DNA of 64,000 bases from Gordonia jinhuaensis (GCF_014639795.1 NZ_BMGC01000004.1:169529-233528), one strand, 5' to 3'. Counted from the stretch's first letter, positions 26,724 through 36,162 are shown. The notes: generated from the letters alone by a model not told the origin. Made by a program: numbers and translations.

Positions 26724-26769
26724 CCTCTGGAGGCAACCGACCGCCTCGGGAGAGACCCCCGTCGCGAGG
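26724..26769 (+). promoter_or_regulatory. Small hairpins downstream of the Cys leader peptide
   Basis: CCTC-TG-GAGG (26724-26733), CGGG-7 nt-CCCG (26747-26761) and CCTCG...CGAGG (26744-26748 with 26765-26769) can pair, the last two being mutually exclusive. They could be alternative attenuator structures between the leader stop and the AAGGA ribosome site of the dioxygenase gene. The stems are short and no folding was computed. The remaining 26439-26669 region shows nothing I recognise. Confidence 0.3.
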
Positions 26770-26820
26770 ACCCGGCATCACATACCGCCGCGTTCCTCGA
26801 CCACCACGAAGGAACTTCGT

Positions 26821-27459
26821 ATGACCAACGTTGTGCCCACCGCACGCACTTCTCGCACCTATTCCACCCGCAACTCCTCCACCATCAACTCGTCGGGCCG
26901 CTTCTCGTCGGCCCGTGCCGCCCGTTCGCCGATCCGACCCGGCGCGGGTGAGGACCTGCTCGCGCGGTCGACACCCACCCGGCTGCGGCCCGCCGACCTG
27001 CTGCGGCTGACCGATCAGGGCGCCGCCGAGGTGATCGACGGACGCCACGACCACCTGCTGCCCGAGACCTGGGATCCGATCGACCGGTGGTCGACTCGCC
27101 TGTACAGCGACGACGAGTTCGACGTCTGGCTGATCAGCTGGACACCGGATCGACGCACCGAGCTGCACGACCACGCCGGATCGATCGGCTCGCTGACCGT
27201 CCTGTCGGGATCTCTGATCGAATACCGCTGGACGGGAAGCGCACTGCGGTCGCGCGAACTCCACGAGGGCGACCAGGCCTCCTTCCCGCTCGGCTGGGTC
27301 CACGACGTGATGGCCTCCCCGGTGACTCCGGCCGCGCCGGCGCCCACGCTCAGCGTGCACGCCTACTCCCCGCCGCTGACGGCGATGTCCTACTACGAGC
27401 TGAACGGACCCCACACACTCCGACGCACCCGCACCGAACTCACCGATCAACCCGAGTGA
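26821..27459 (+). CDS. Cysteine dioxygenase type I
   Basis: A 212-residue cupin enzyme oxidising cysteine to cysteine sulfinate. ELHDHAGSIGSLTVLSGSLI contains the His-x-His metal ligands and matches bacterial CDO; HEGDQASFPLGWVHDV gives the third histidine. The N-terminal 60 residues are a Ser/Arg-rich extension. The ATG at 26821 has AAGGA 7 nt upstream. A rhodanese gene follows at 42 bp, and a Cys-rich leader peptide precedes, so the operon handles excess cysteine or sulfane sulfur. Confidence 0.88.
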   Translation: MTNVVPTARTSRTYSTRNSSTINSSGRFSSARAARSPIRPGAGEDLLARSTPTRLRPADLLRLTDQGAAEVIDGRHDHLLPETWDPIDRWSTRLYSDDEFDVWLISWTPDRRTELHDHAGSIGSLTVLSGSLIEYRWTGSALRSRELHEGDQASFPLGWVHDVMASPVTPAAPAPTLSVHAYSPPLTAMSYYELNGPHTLRRTRTELTDQPE

Positions 27460-27501
27460 GCGCGCCATACTCGGGAGAGCGCAAGGAAAGCGAGGGAGCA
27501 G

Positions 27502-27906
27502 ATGAGCACCCACACATCCGTGGACACACCGCACTCGGCGATCGACCAACGGCTACGCGAGGCCAGGGTGGGGCTCGACCGTGTGGCGCCGGCCGATCTC
27601 GACCGCGAACTCGCCGAGGGCGCTGTCCTCGTGGACATCCGCCCGCAGGCCCAGCGTGACGGCGAAGGGCCCGCACCCGACGGCACCCTCGTCATCGACC
27701 GCAACGTGCTCGAGTGGCGGCTCGACCCCACCAGCGACGCCCGCATCGACCTCGCCGACGATCACGACATCCGGTGGATCATCCTGTGTTCACAGGGGTA
27801 CGCCTCGAGCCTGGCCGCTGCCGAACTACAGGGCATCGGGCTGCACCGGGCCACCGATCTGATCGGCGGATATCAGGCGCTCGCCGAGCACTGGCGAACA
27901 CGCTGA
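27502..27906 (+). CDS. Rhodanese-like sulfurtransferase
   Basis: A 134-residue single rhodanese domain. LVDIRPQAQRD is the CH2A-like motif, and IILCSQGYASSLAAAELQGI holds the active-site Cys and its six-residue loop (CSQGYAS). It directly follows cysteine dioxygenase, a pairing known in other actinobacteria. Likely accepts persulfide sulfur; the acceptor is unknown. RBS-like GAGGGAG precedes ATG 27502. Confidence 0.92.
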   Translation: MSTHTSVDTPHSAIDQRLREARVGLDRVAPADLDRELAEGAVLVDIRPQAQRDGEGPAPDGTLVIDRNVLEWRLDPTSDARIDLADDHDIRWIILCSQGYASSLAAAELQGIGLHRATDLIGGYQALAEHWRTR

Positions 27907-27961
27907 CCGCATTCCGTCGCCTGTGCCTGTTTCTCGACCCGTGCCTGCTTCGTCGTAGGGG

Positions 27962-28474
27962 TCACTTCTTTCTGGGGACCGCCGTCGACCACGGCGCCCA
28001 CGCCACGAGGAGGGGCTGGAACAGCAAGCGCACGAAGCGTTTCCGGTCGGTGTCGAGAGTGAATGCGCTTCGCCTGTTGACGTACTGCGCGATGTTGCCG
28101 GGGAAGACGGCCACAAAGAACAGCGCCAGCAGGCGCCCCACCGTCACCCGGTCGCGCCGCAACAGTGCCAGACCGGCTCCGAGCGCAATCTCGACGCCAC
28201 CCGATGCCATCACCACGCCGTCCTCGTCGATCGGGAGCGACTCGGTCAGCGAGGTGGGCACCTGGGCGCGAAAATCGTTGCGCGCCCAGAACAGATGACT
28301 CAGCCCGGCGAAGACCATCGCCGCGGCCAGCGCCAGGCGCGCGATGGTGCGGGGCGCAGTGGTCGGTGGGATACAACTCTTCTCATCGCTGCTTGTCTCA
28401 TCGCTGCCGTCGGTCCTCGCCGCCGGATCCATGTTCGACATACCCCGGGTGCCAGTGGTCGCGATCTCGGTCAT
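27962..28474 (-). CDS. DoxX-like integral membrane protein
   Basis: A 170-residue protein with about four hydrophobic stretches (IARLALAAAMVFAGLSHLFW, GGVEIALGAGLALL, VGRLLALFFVAVFPGNIAQY, FQPLLVAWAPW) and the SHLFW / FPGNIAQYVNR features of DoxX/DUF417-type proteins. The N-terminal 40 residues are hydrophilic and include a 15-bp in-frame duplication (28382-28411) encoding GSDETSSDE. It is convergent with the rhodanese gene. The function is unknown, possibly membrane redox protection. Confidence 0.72.
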   Translation of the reverse strand: MTEIATTGTRGMSNMDPAARTDGSDETSSDEKSCIPPTTAPRTIARLALAAAMVFAGLSHLFWARNDFRAQVPTSLTESLPIDEDGVVMASGGVEIALGAGLALLRRDRVTVGRLLALFFVAVFPGNIAQYVNRRSAFTLDTDRKRFVRLLFQPLLVAWAPWSTAVPRKK

Positions 28475-28677
28475 CAGTCCGCCTCATCGTGTACTCGTCA
28501 TGCCATCGTGTGTTCGCCTGTGCCGCGAGGTCGTCATCTCCTCGGCAGCTCCCCTCCTTGATACGCCCCGCACGGTGAAACGGTCGGGCTTCCGCCGCCG
28601 CGCCGGGCCGAAGGTAACCTGCAGACGACAGCCATCGACGGTCGCGACCGGCGTGACCAGACGACAGGAGTGCTGAC

Positions 28678-29787
28678 GTGCCAACAGATTCGGGCGCATC
28701 GAACCCTTCGGACACCCCGGACACCGGTGCTCGGCCCGGCTCCGACACGATCGATTTCGGACTGCACACATTCGGTGACATCACTCGCGACGCCGACGGA
28801 CATCCGCTCCCGGCGGCGCAGGTGCTGCGCAACGTGGTGGCCGAGGCGCAAGCCGCCGACGCGGCGGGTGTCGGGTTCTTCGGCGTCGAGGAACATCACC
28901 GCGCCGACTTCGCGATCTCGGCCCCGGAGGTGGTACTCGGGGCGATCGCCTCGGTCACCGACAACATCCGGCTCGGCTCGGCGGTCACGGTGCTCTCCAG
29001 TGACGACCCGGTGCGCGTCTACGAACGCTTTTCGACGCTGGACGGGCTGTCGGGTGGTCGCGCCGAGATCATCGTCGGCCGCGGGTCGTTCATCGAATCC
29101 TTCCCGCTCTTCGGCTACGAACTGGAGAACTACGAGATCCTCTTCGACGAGAAGCTCGAGCTGTTCGAACGCCTGCTGCACAACGAGCCGGTCAGCTGGA
29201 GCGGGACGCAGCGCGCACCGCTGACCGACCAGCGGGTGTATCCCGCACCGGAGTCGGGGCGACGGATCCGCACCTGGGTGGGTGTGGGCGGCAGCCCCGA
29301 GTCGGTGGTGCGCGCCGCCCGGTTCGATCTGCCGATGATGCTGGCGATCATCGGGGGTTCACCGGCGCGCTTCGCCCCGCTGGCCGATCTCTACCGGCGG
29401 GCATACGCCCAGTTCGGCACGCCGTTGCAGCCCTTGGCCGTCCACTCCCCCGGATTCGTCGCCGACACCGACGAGGAGGCCAAGAACATCTTCTACCCGT
29501 TCTGGCAGGCGCAGATGACCCAGCTCGGCCGGGAGCGCGGCTGGGGGCCGGTCACCCGGGCGGAGTTCGAGCATGCGGTGGGGCCCGACGGCGCACTGTT
29601 CGTCGGCTCGCCGCAGACCGTCGCGGCCAAGATCACCTCCGTGGTGCAGCTCCTCGACCTCGACCGATTCGACCTCAAGTACTCGATGGGCAATCTCGGC
29701 CACGAACATCTGCTCCACTGCGTGCAGCTCTTCGGCACCGAGGTGATCCCGCTGGTGCGACAGTCCTTGTCGGTGACGTCGGAGTAG
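28678..29787 (+). CDS. LLM-class flavin-dependent oxidoreductase
   Basis: A 369-residue bacterial-luciferase-like TIM barrel. FFGVEEHHRADFAISAPEVV and GRAEIIVGRGSFIESFPLFG are typical of the alkanal-monooxygenase-like group, which uses FMNH2; F420-dependent relatives exist, and the host has F420 genes, so the cofactor is uncertain. The N-terminal 25 residues are Ser/Pro/Asp-rich. The start GTG 28678 has AGGAG 7 nt upstream. It ends at a strong convergent hairpin. Confidence 0.88.
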   Translation: MPTDSGASNPSDTPDTGARPGSDTIDFGLHTFGDITRDADGHPLPAAQVLRNVVAEAQAADAAGVGFFGVEEHHRADFAISAPEVVLGAIASVTDNIRLGSAVTVLSSDDPVRVYERFSTLDGLSGGRAEIIVGRGSFIESFPLFGYELENYEILFDEKLELFERLLHNEPVSWSGTQRAPLTDQRVYPAPESGRRIRTWVGVGGSPESVVRAARFDLPMMLAIIGGSPARFAPLADLYRRAYAQFGTPLQPLAVHSPGFVADTDEEAKNIFYPFWQAQMTQLGRERGWGPVTRAEFEHAVGPDGALFVGSPQTVAAKITSVVQLLDLDRFDLKYSMGNLGHEHLLHCVQLFGTEVIPLVRQSLSVTSE

Positions 29788-29802
29788 GGGTCGCGGGCCG
29801 TG

Positions 29803-29830
29803 TGACGGGGAGATGCGCATGTCCCCGTCA
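29803..29830. terminator. Convergent terminator hairpin after the LLM gene
   Basis: TGACGGGGA and TCCCCGTCA are perfectly complementary, separated by GATGCGCATG. It sits between the LLM gene stop and the VOC gene stop and overlaps the latter, so it can serve both strands. Confidence 0.7.
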
Positions 29831-30400
29831 GGACAGCGAGGCGGCCCATTCGGCAACCCGACGGTTGCTCTCGGCTTCGGAGATGTCCTCGACGCGTGTC
29901 ATCACCGACCACCGCACACCGAACGGGTCGCGGATACTGGCGAAACGGTCCCCGGAGACGAAAGTCGTTGCCGGCTCGCGGACGGTGGCTCCGGCCGCCT
30001 CGGCACGGGCCAGCACGGAGTCGACGTCGGCGCAGTAAAAGCCCACGGAGTAACAGATCTCGTCGCCGGTCGTCGGGGGCGCGACGAGTCCGTACTGCGG
30101 GTTGGGTTCGCCCAGCTGCAACTGGCCGTTACCGAAGTCGAGCACCGCGTGGGCGATGACACCGCCCATCTCGGTCACGTCGACAACCCGCGCGCCGAAC
30201 ACGTCGGCGTAGAAGCGAATCGCCTGTCGTGCCTGGTCGATGACCAGAAACGGTGTCAGACTGGTACTCCCGTGCGGAACACCGGCGGTGGTGTATCGAC
30301 CGTCGGCCGCCGTCTCAGACGCCGGCTCATCGGGCGTCATGGACTCAAGGACATCGGGCGTCATAGACGCGGGGTCGGGGTCATGCTGTGGAGAAGACAT
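29828..30400 (-). CDS. VOC family protein (PhnB-like)
   Basis: A 190-residue VOC protein. LTPFLVIDQARQAIRFYADV opens the fold and FASIRDPFGVRWSVMTRVED closes it, matching the PhnB/28-kDa group whose function is mostly unknown. The N-terminal 45 residues are a linker with an imperfect repeat (SMTPDVLE / SMTPDEPA). The ATG has TAGCGT 7 nt upstream without a Shine-Dalgarno. It is divergent from the AraC gene, 50 bp apart. Confidence 0.82.
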   Translation of the reverse strand: MSSPQHDPDPASMTPDVLESMTPDEPASETAADGRYTTAGVPHGSTSLTPFLVIDQARQAIRFYADVFGARVVDVTEMGGVIAHAVLDFGNGQLQLGEPNPQYGLVAPPTTGDEICYSVGFYCADVDSVLARAEAAGATVREPATTFVSGDRFASIRDPFGVRWSVMTRVEDISEAESNRRVAEWAASLS

Positions 30401-30450
30401 GGATTCGACGCTAGAACGCCGAGTCCGTCGTCGGCTTGTAGATTCGCGAC
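30401..30450. promoter_or_regulatory. Divergent leaderless promoters (VOC / AraC)
   Basis: In the 50-bp gap, minus-strand TAGCGT ends 7 nt before the VOC ATG and plus-strand TAGATT ends 6 nt before the AraC ATG. Neither gene has a Shine-Dalgarno, so both mRNAs may start at the start codon. Confidence 0.5.
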
Positions 30451-31320
30451 ATGACGTCAGGGCCATCGGATCGCGACCCCGCCAGCCGCGGGCCGCTCTA
30501 TCCGGCTCGGCTGCCCTCGTTGCATCGGCTCAGCGCCCCGGAGGAGGTGTCGTGGGCGGTGCGGTGGTTCTGGATCCCGGAGTGGGATATCGAAGCCGGA
30601 TGTGTGTCGCGCCAGCACATCCTTCCCTACCCCGGATGCAATCTGGTGGTCGAATCCGGTTCGGTGAGCACCAACCCCACCGACAGGACCGCAGCGCAGG
30701 TGACCGAACTCGTCGGTATCTCCGGTCCCGCAACGAAACCCGGCTATCGGGACCTGCGTGGACGGGGATGGGCCGTGGGTGCTCTGCTGCGACCGGCGGC
30801 CGTCACCCATCTCGTGGGTGATCTCGCCGCGATCACCGATGGCTATACGGACTTCGACGCACCGAGGCTACGACGCGCGGTGGTGACGGCCATGCACATC
30901 GGTGTCGACGAGCCGGGAGGCGTCGATGGCGACACCCGGCGCATGCGAGCGGTGCGCGTCTTCTCCGACTGGCTTGCCGGCACGCTCCCGGTACCGCAGC
31001 CCGAGGACCTGGTGGCCAACGCCTATCTCGACCTCGTCGAGAGCGACCGTTCGCTGATGCGCGTGGACGATGTCGCAGACCGGCTGGGTGTCTCCGTGCG
31101 CACACTGCAACGACTGAGCCGCAACAGAATCGGGATCAGCCCTGCGGCTCTCATCCGTAGACGACGGCTACAGGAGGCCGCCGAACAGCTGCGCACCGAC
31201 ACGTCGACGTCGATCGCCGATGTGGCTGCCGCACTCGGGTACACCGACCACGCCCATCTGGCGGCGGAGTTCCGCTCGGTACTGGGTCTGGGACCCTCTG
31301 AATATCGCCGCACCCAATAG
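30451..31320 (+). CDS. AraC/XylS family transcriptional regulator
   Basis: A 289-residue regulator. The N-terminal domain (about 1-150) resembles the DUF6597-type sensing domain. The C-terminal AraC module (about 195-287) has the first helix-turn-helix in VDDVADRLGVSVRTLQRLSR and the second in SIADVAAALGYTDHAHLAAE followed by FRSVLGLGPSEYRR. It is divergent from a VOC gene, its likeliest target. Confidence 0.92.
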   Translation: MTSGPSDRDPASRGPLYPARLPSLHRLSAPEEVSWAVRWFWIPEWDIEAGCVSRQHILPYPGCNLVVESGSVSTNPTDRTAAQVTELVGISGPATKPGYRDLRGRGWAVGALLRPAAVTHLVGDLAAITDGYTDFDAPRLRRAVVTAMHIGVDEPGGVDGDTRRMRAVRVFSDWLAGTLPVPQPEDLVANAYLDLVESDRSLMRVDDVADRLGVSVRTLQRLSRNRIGISPAALIRRRRLQEAAEQLRTDTSTSIADVAAALGYTDHAHLAAEFRSVLGLGPSEYRRTQ

Positions 31321-31330
31321 GACTCGTACG

Positions 31331-31362
31331 CACTGCCCGGTGTCTCAGCTGTCCGGTGTCTC
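31331..31362. repeat. 16-bp duplication over the stop codon of the fourth operon gene
   Basis: On the minus strand GAGACACCGGACAGCT is followed by GAGACACCGGGCAGTG. The TGA stop of the gene at 31345-32145 spans the junction of the two units. Confidence 0.85.
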
Positions 31363-32145
31363 CGACTCCAGCCGCTCGATCAGTTCGGCGTCGGCGCGAC
31401 GCAGTGCACGACGTTCACCGATGTAGGTCGCCGGCGCCCCGACGAACGGCACCATTCCCAGCCACCGCCACGGAAGTGACGGCGACGGCCGTTCGGCGAG
31501 TTCGTCGACGATCGCGTCGTAGGTCTTCTTCAGCGACCACAGTCCGCCGACCAGCGCTCTGGGTGAACGCGATCGGCACGCCGATCCTTCTGCCGCATCC
31601 ACCTTCTCGTCGGAGCGCTCCCCCTCCTCCGCGGGTCCGAGCAGCCGGCGTGAGTCGACGCTGCGATGACACAGCACCTCGGCCAGTCGGTCGGTCTGCT
31701 CGTAGCGATCGGTGACGCTGTAGACCCGCAGCGCCGCCGTGAGCAACAGCAGCTGGTTGACGAATCCGGCGAGGTCGGCCACGGGAAGTCGACGCGCCGC
31801 CGCGCCGAACACTCCCGGATAGGCCACCAGAATCGAGGTGAGCGCCCCGACTCGGGTGTTCCACCATCGCACCCGACGGCGGCGGTCCCATCCCTGCCAC
31901 CGCGAGGTTCCCGGCGCACCGGTCAGATCCACTGCGGCGGTGGCGGCGTCGGCGACCAGTGCCACGCCGCGACGGGGCAACGACAACACCCGCGGAACCC
32001 GCCAGTCCGCGATGGTCTGTGCCAGGCTGGCGTCCTTGAGGCCGGCGGGATCGGACTCCATCGCGTCGATGATCGCGTCGGCCACGCCGGTCGCCCCGTA
32101 GAGGGTGCGCGCGAGGTCGGTGTCGGTCAGTCGGTGAGCGCTCAT
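31345..32145 (-). CDS. Unknown protein coupled to cofG
   Basis: A 266-residue protein that I do not recognise. It is rich in Arg and Ala with two moderately hydrophobic segments, [20 protein letters not shown] (about 143-162) and [20 protein letters not shown] (near the C-terminus), so it may associate with the membrane. No catalytic motif was seen. The ATG overlaps the cofG stop (ATGA), making it the last gene of the CofH-like / monooxygenase / cofG operon. Its place implies a link to that pathway; this is inference only. Confidence 0.7.
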   Translation of the reverse strand: MSAHRLTDTDLARTLYGATGVADAIIDAMESDPAGLKDASLAQTIADWRVPRVLSLPRRGVALVADAATAAVDLTGAPGTSRWQGWDRRRRVRWWNTRVGALTSILVAYPGVFGAAARRLPVADLAGFVNQLLLLTAALRVYSVTDRYEQTDRLAEVLCHRSVDSRRLLGPAEEGERSDEKVDAAEGSACRSRSPRALVGGLWSLKKTYDAIVDELAERPSPSLPWRWLGMVPFVGAPATYIGERRALRRADAELIERLESETPDS

Positions 32146-33419
32146 GCCGCGCGAGTCCACGGCGACCCGGAGGGGCGCACGTCGGCAGCGAGTCCGGTGA
32201 GCGGATCGGCCAGTGCGGCAACATGTCCGGCGATCGCCGGATCGATCCACCGCTGCGCGTCGAGCACATAGGGCGGCTGCGCGGTGATGCGTTCGGTGAG
32301 CACATGCCCGGCGCTCGCGGTGATCTCGGCGAGCGTGTCGAGATTGGGCCACGGCCGTTCGGGGTTCACGTGATCGGGTGTCAGCGGCGACACGCCGCCC
32401 CAGTCGTCGATTCCGGAGGCGATCAGCGCCAGACACTCGTCTGCCGACACCAGATTCGGTGGCGCCTGGATGCGCATGTCGGGCCCGAGCACGATCCGGG
32501 TCGTTGCCACTGCGGCGAGGAATTCGGTCATGTGCGCATCCGGCGTGCCGCGCATCGCGGTGTCGGGTTTGGCGCGGAAGTTCTGCACGATCACTTCCTG
32601 GATGTGCCCGAACTCTGCGGCGATCTCGGCCATCGCACGAATCGATTCGGCGCGTTCACGCAGCGTCTCGCCGATACCGACGAGGATGCCGGTGGTGAAC
32701 GGCACACCCACCTCCCCGGCATCCCGCAGAACCTGCAGGCGCACCGCCGGCTCCTTGTCGGGGCTTCCGTAATGCGGTTGCCCCTTCTCGGCGAACAGAC
32801 GGTGGGCGGTGGTCTCGAGCATCATCCCCATCGACGGCCCGACGGGTTTGAGTGTGCGCATCTCCTCGGCACTCATCACCCCCGGGTTGAGGTGAGGCAA
32901 CAGTCCGGTCTGTTCGAGGACGGCGACCGCGGCGGCCCGGACGTAATCCAGCGTCGAGGAATAGCCCCGTTCGGCCAGCCACTGTGCCGCCTGCGGCCAA
33001 CGCGCCTCCGGACGGTCACCCAGGGTGAACAGCGCTTCCTTGCAACCGAGTTCGCCACCGCGCGCGGCGAGGTCGACCACCTCGTCGATCTCCATGAACA
33101 TCGATTGCCCGGCGCGCGCGAGTTTTCCGGGCACCGTGACGAAGGTGCAGTAATGGCAGCGGTCGCGGCAGAGTCGGGTCAGCGGTACGAAGACCTTGCG
33201 CGAGTAGGTGATCTGTCCGCGCCGCCGCACCCTCGCGAGTCCCTCGTCGCGCAGATCCGCGGCGAGCTGCTGCACCGCGCGCAGTGCCTCACCCGATGCC
33301 GACAGCAGTGCGGTGACATCGTCGACGTCGAGTGCCGTTCCGGCACGGGCCTTCTCCAGTGATGCGTCGATCGCCGCCGGCGCACCGGCGCTACCGCTGT
33401 CACGCTCACCGATGGTCAT
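32142..33419 (-). CDS. cofG: FO synthase subunit CofG (radical SAM)
   Basis: A 425-residue radical SAM enzyme corresponding to the N-terminal half of mycobacterial FbiC, catalysing ring closure to 8-hydroxy-5-deazaflavin (FO). The cluster motif CRDRCHYC gives Cys84, Cys88 and Cys91. Further signatures are [36 protein letters not shown] and [20 protein letters not shown]. The ATG 33419 overlaps the stop of the monooxygenase gene (ATGA), with GAGGAGAG upstream. In most mycobacteria CofG is fused to CofH in one protein; here it stands alone, third in a coupled operon. Confidence 0.93.
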   Translation of the reverse strand: MTIGERDSGSAGAPAAIDASLEKARAGTALDVDDVTALLSASGEALRAVQQLAADLRDEGLARVRRRGQITYSRKVFVPLTRLCRDRCHYCTFVTVPGKLARAGQSMFMEIDEVVDLAARGGELGCKEALFTLGDRPEARWPQAAQWLAERGYSSTLDYVRAAAVAVLEQTGLLPHLNPGVMSAEEMRTLKPVGPSMGMMLETTAHRLFAEKGQPHYGSPDKEPAVRLQVLRDAGEVGVPFTTGILVGIGETLRERAESIRAMAEIAAEFGHIQEVIVQNFRAKPDTAMRGTPDAHMTEFLAAVATTRIVLGPDMRIQAPPNLVSADECLALIASGIDDWGGVSPLTPDHVNPERPWPNLDTLAEITASAGHVLTERITAQPPYVLDAQRWIDPAIAGHVAALADPLTGLAADVRPSGSPWTRAA

Positions 33420-34933
33420 CTGCCACTCTCCTCGCCTGTTGTCTGCTCGTCGTCTCGCGCGGTCATGAACGGCGCGGCATCGAAGTGTCCGTTGCGACGG
33501 CGGAACGACTCGGCGGTCCCCGGCCACAGCAACGTCAGCCGGCCCGATCGCGGATCCACATACCAGCTCTCACAACCGGTGAGCCACACCGTCGATGCCG
33601 ACCGCTCGTCGATCTCGGCGGTGTAGTCCGCCTCGGCCTGCGCGGTGACCTCGAGTGTGCCGCAACCGCTCTGCGCCAGGTGGTCGAGTGCACCGAGCAC
33701 ATAGTCGAGCTGGGTCTCGATCATGTAGATCGCCGAGTTGTGCCCGAGCGCGGCGTTGGGACCGTCGAGGACGAACATGTTCGGGAAGCCGTGCACCACC
33801 GTGGAGGCATAGGAGACCATCCCCTGCGACCAGTGTTGCGCCAGCAGTTCACCGTCGCGCCCCCTGATCCGCGTGGCGGCCGGCGGTGCGGTGGCCTCGA
33901 AGCCCGTCGCCATCACCAGGGTGTCGACCTCGTAGGCGTGACCGCTTGCCGCCGTCGCCTTGTGTTCACTGACGCTCACCAGCGCACTCGGTTCGAAGAT
34001 CACATTGTCCCGCATCAGCGCCGGATAGTAGTCGTCACTGAGAAGTATTCGCTTACAACCGATCTCGTAGTCGGGCGAGAGTGCGGCCCGCAGGTCGGGA
34101 TCGGGGATCTGGGCGTGCAGGTGGTCGCTGGCCCGCGCACGGATCTCGTCGATGTCCGGATGCCGGCGCAGCCGCTGCCCGAAGGCCTTGTCGGCGTCGT
34201 GCAACAGCTGTTCGCGCAGCGAGTCGGCGTGGGCGGGGACGCGGAGGTCTGCGCGTTCGGCGTCGGTGTAAGCACGGTCGCCGCGCGGCACCACATACGG
34301 GGGCGTCCGCGAGAACACCACCAACTCGGCGGCACGCTCGGCCAGCCCCGGGATGATCTGCACGGCAGAAGCCCCCGATCCGACCACACCCACCCGCGCG
34401 CCGTCGATCAGCAGGTCGTCTCGCCACGTGGCGGTGTGGACCACCTCGCCGTGGAAGTCGGCGAGTCCCTCCACCGCGGGCATCCTCGGCTCCGACAGCC
34501 GCCCCACCGCGAGTACCAGAGTCGAGGCGCACAACGGCCCGCCGGATGTGCTCAACTGCCAGTGGCCGCCGTCTGGGGTCGCCTCCCAGCGCGCGCAGAG
34601 CAGCTCACATCCGAGCTCGAGATGTTCGGCCAGCCCCTCCTCGTCCACCGTGCGCTGCAGATAGTCGCGGATGTCGGCGCCGGCCGGGAACAGCCGCGAC
34701 CAGTCGCCCGGCGGACGGAAGGAGAACGAGTACAGATGGGCCGGGATGTCGCAGGCGATACCCGGATAGGTGTTGTCGCGCCAGGTGCCGCCCACCGCGT
34801 CGGCACGTTCGAGTACCACGAACGATTCGCGCCCGCGGCGCGCGAGCAGCGTGGCCAGACCGAGTCCGGCGAACCCGGCACCGACGATCGCGACATCGAC
34901 GTGGTCGGCGCCGGTCGCCTGCTGAGCGCTCAC
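33416..34933 (-). CDS. FAD-dependent monooxygenase, Baeyer-Villiger type
   Basis: A 505-residue class B flavin monooxygenase. The FAD site GAGFAG is at 18-23, the NADPH site GSGASA at 186-191, and between them [11 protein letters not shown] (161-171) fits the Baeyer-Villiger fingerprint FxGxxxHxxx[20 protein letters not shown] is also typical. The GTG start overlaps the stop of the CofH-like gene (GTGA), and its stop overlaps the cofG start (ATGA). A monooxygenase between two FO-synthase-type genes is not something I know from characterised F420 loci. Confidence 0.92.
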   Translation of the reverse strand: MSAQQATGADHVDVAIVGAGFAGLGLATLLARRGRESFVVLERADAVGGTWRDNTYPGIACDIPAHLYSFSFRPPGDWSRLFPAGADIRDYLQRTVDEEGLAEHLELGCELLCARWEATPDGGHWQLSTSGGPLCASTLVLAVGRLSEPRMPAVEGLADFHGEVVHTATWRDDLLIDGARVGVVGSGASAVQIIPGLAERAAELVVFSRTPPYVVPRGDRAYTDAERADLRVPAHADSLREQLLHDADKAFGQRLRRHPDIDEIRARASDHLHAQIPDPDLRAALSPDYEIGCKRILLSDDYYPALMRDNVIFEPSALVSVSEHKATAASGHAYEVDTLVMATGFEATAPPAATRIRGRDGELLAQHWSQGMVSYASTVVHGFPNMFVLDGPNAALGHNSAIYMIETQLDYVLGALDHLAQSGCGTLEVTAQAEADYTAEIDERSASTVWLTGCESWYVDPRSGRLTLLWPGTAESFRRRNGHFDAAPFMTARDDEQTTGEESGR

Positions 34934-36057
34934 GAGCCGGTCCGCACCGGCGATCGGTGATCGTCCACGGGTTCGTATCGGGTGGTGCGCTGGGCGGGTG
35001 CACGCCCCAGATCCGCTGCGATCGCGGCGATGTCGGCGACGGTGAGCACGTATCCGGCCTCCACCCCGGCCGCGGGCATGAGGTCTCCGTCGAGCAGCAG
35101 CCCGCCGATGTCGTCGGCGCCACCGGCCAGTACGGCACGTGCCGTGGCCGGGTCGATCTTGGTCCAGGCCACCTGCAGATGATCGAATGAGCCGGCGGTG
35201 AGCAGCCGGGCCACCGCGTGCACCGCACGCGTCTCGCGCACACCGGGCCGCCGCTTGGCCAGCGGCGCCACCGCCGGCGGTGTGTTGGTCTCGACCATCG
35301 GCATCAGAATGAGTTCGGTGAAACCACCTGTGCGCGACTGGATGTCGACCAGCGTCCGCAGATGCGCCACCACCTGGGCCGGTGTCTCCAGATGTCCGTA
35401 GACCATTGTGGCCGTCGAGGTGAGGCCCACCCGGTGGGCGGTCTCGATCGTCTCGATCCACTCCGCCGATGTCAGCGCTGCCCGACCGCCCGCGAGCACG
35501 TCGCGCAGGTCGTCGTCGAGAATCTGTGCGGCGGTGCCCGGCACCGAGGCCAGACCAGCCGCACGGGCGGCGGTGAGGAACTGCTCGACCGTGCGGCCCT
35601 GACGTGCAGCGGCGTCGCGGATCTCGGCCGGGCGGTAGGCGTGGATGTGGATTCTGGGAGCAGCCGCCGCGATCGCCTCGATGATCCTCAGGTGGCCATC
35701 CGCCGGCGCATCGTCGGGCAGTGGCCCCTGCACGCAGATCTCGGTGGCGCCCAGCGCATCCGCCTCGGCGACGAGTTCGTCGATTCCGGGGCGGACCCCG
35801 GCGTCGAGCCGGGCCGCGAGCACCGGGGTGTCGAGGTTGCGGTTGACCACATAGGTCAACGTCTCACCCGTGACCTGCGCGCGGGCGCGGTCGGCCAGGT
35901 GGGCCAGTTCGTCGAGTTCGTCGCCCTGCGACCCGAGCAGCGCCACCCAGTCGTCGTCGGCCAGCGCCGAGCTGCCCTGCACGCGCAGCCGGTCGAGGGC
36001 TTCGCGCACGGTGGTCACCGGTGCCGTGACGTCGGCAGCCCACGAACGCGAGATCAT
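34930..36057 (-). CDS. CofH-like protein lacking the radical SAM cysteine motif
   Basis: A 375-residue homologue of the CofH half of FbiC. Long stretches match: LTYVVNRN (68-75), IHIHAYRPAEI, GLASVPGTAAQILDDDLRDV, GHLETPAQVVAHLRTLVDIQ and GGADDIGGLLLDGDLMPAAG. Where CofH has NICYTGCRFCAF, this protein reads LDTPVLAARLDAGVRPG; the only cysteine nearby is C108 (EICVQG). The reading frame is intact on both sides, so this is a replacement rather than a frameshift. It should not bind the [4Fe-4S] cluster used for SAM cleavage. The ATG has TACAGT 6 nt upstream, suggesting a leaderless mRNA for the four-gene operon. Confidence 0.85.
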   Translation of the reverse strand: MISRSWAADVTAPVTTVREALDRLRVQGSSALADDDWVALLGSQGDELDELAHLADRARAQVTGETLTYVVNRNLDTPVLAARLDAGVRPGIDELVAEADALGATEICVQGPLPDDAPADGHLRIIEAIAAAAPRIHIHAYRPAEIRDAAARQGRTVEQFLTAARAAGLASVPGTAAQILDDDLRDVLAGGRAALTSAEWIETIETAHRVGLTSTATMVYGHLETPAQVVAHLRTLVDIQSRTGGFTELILMPMVETNTPPAVAPLAKRRPGVRETRAVHAVARLLTAGSFDHLQVAWTKIDPATARAVLAGGADDIGGLLLDGDLMPAAGVEAGYVLTVADIAAIAADLGRAPAQRTTRYEPVDDHRSPVRTGS

Positions 36058-36162
36058 GTCTCGACTGTAATCAATGCGTGTCCACCGGCTCGTCCGCACC
36101 ACCGTGACCAGCGCGAACCACATACCCTCCGCGACCGTCACCGCCGGTGACGGCGTGAGACC

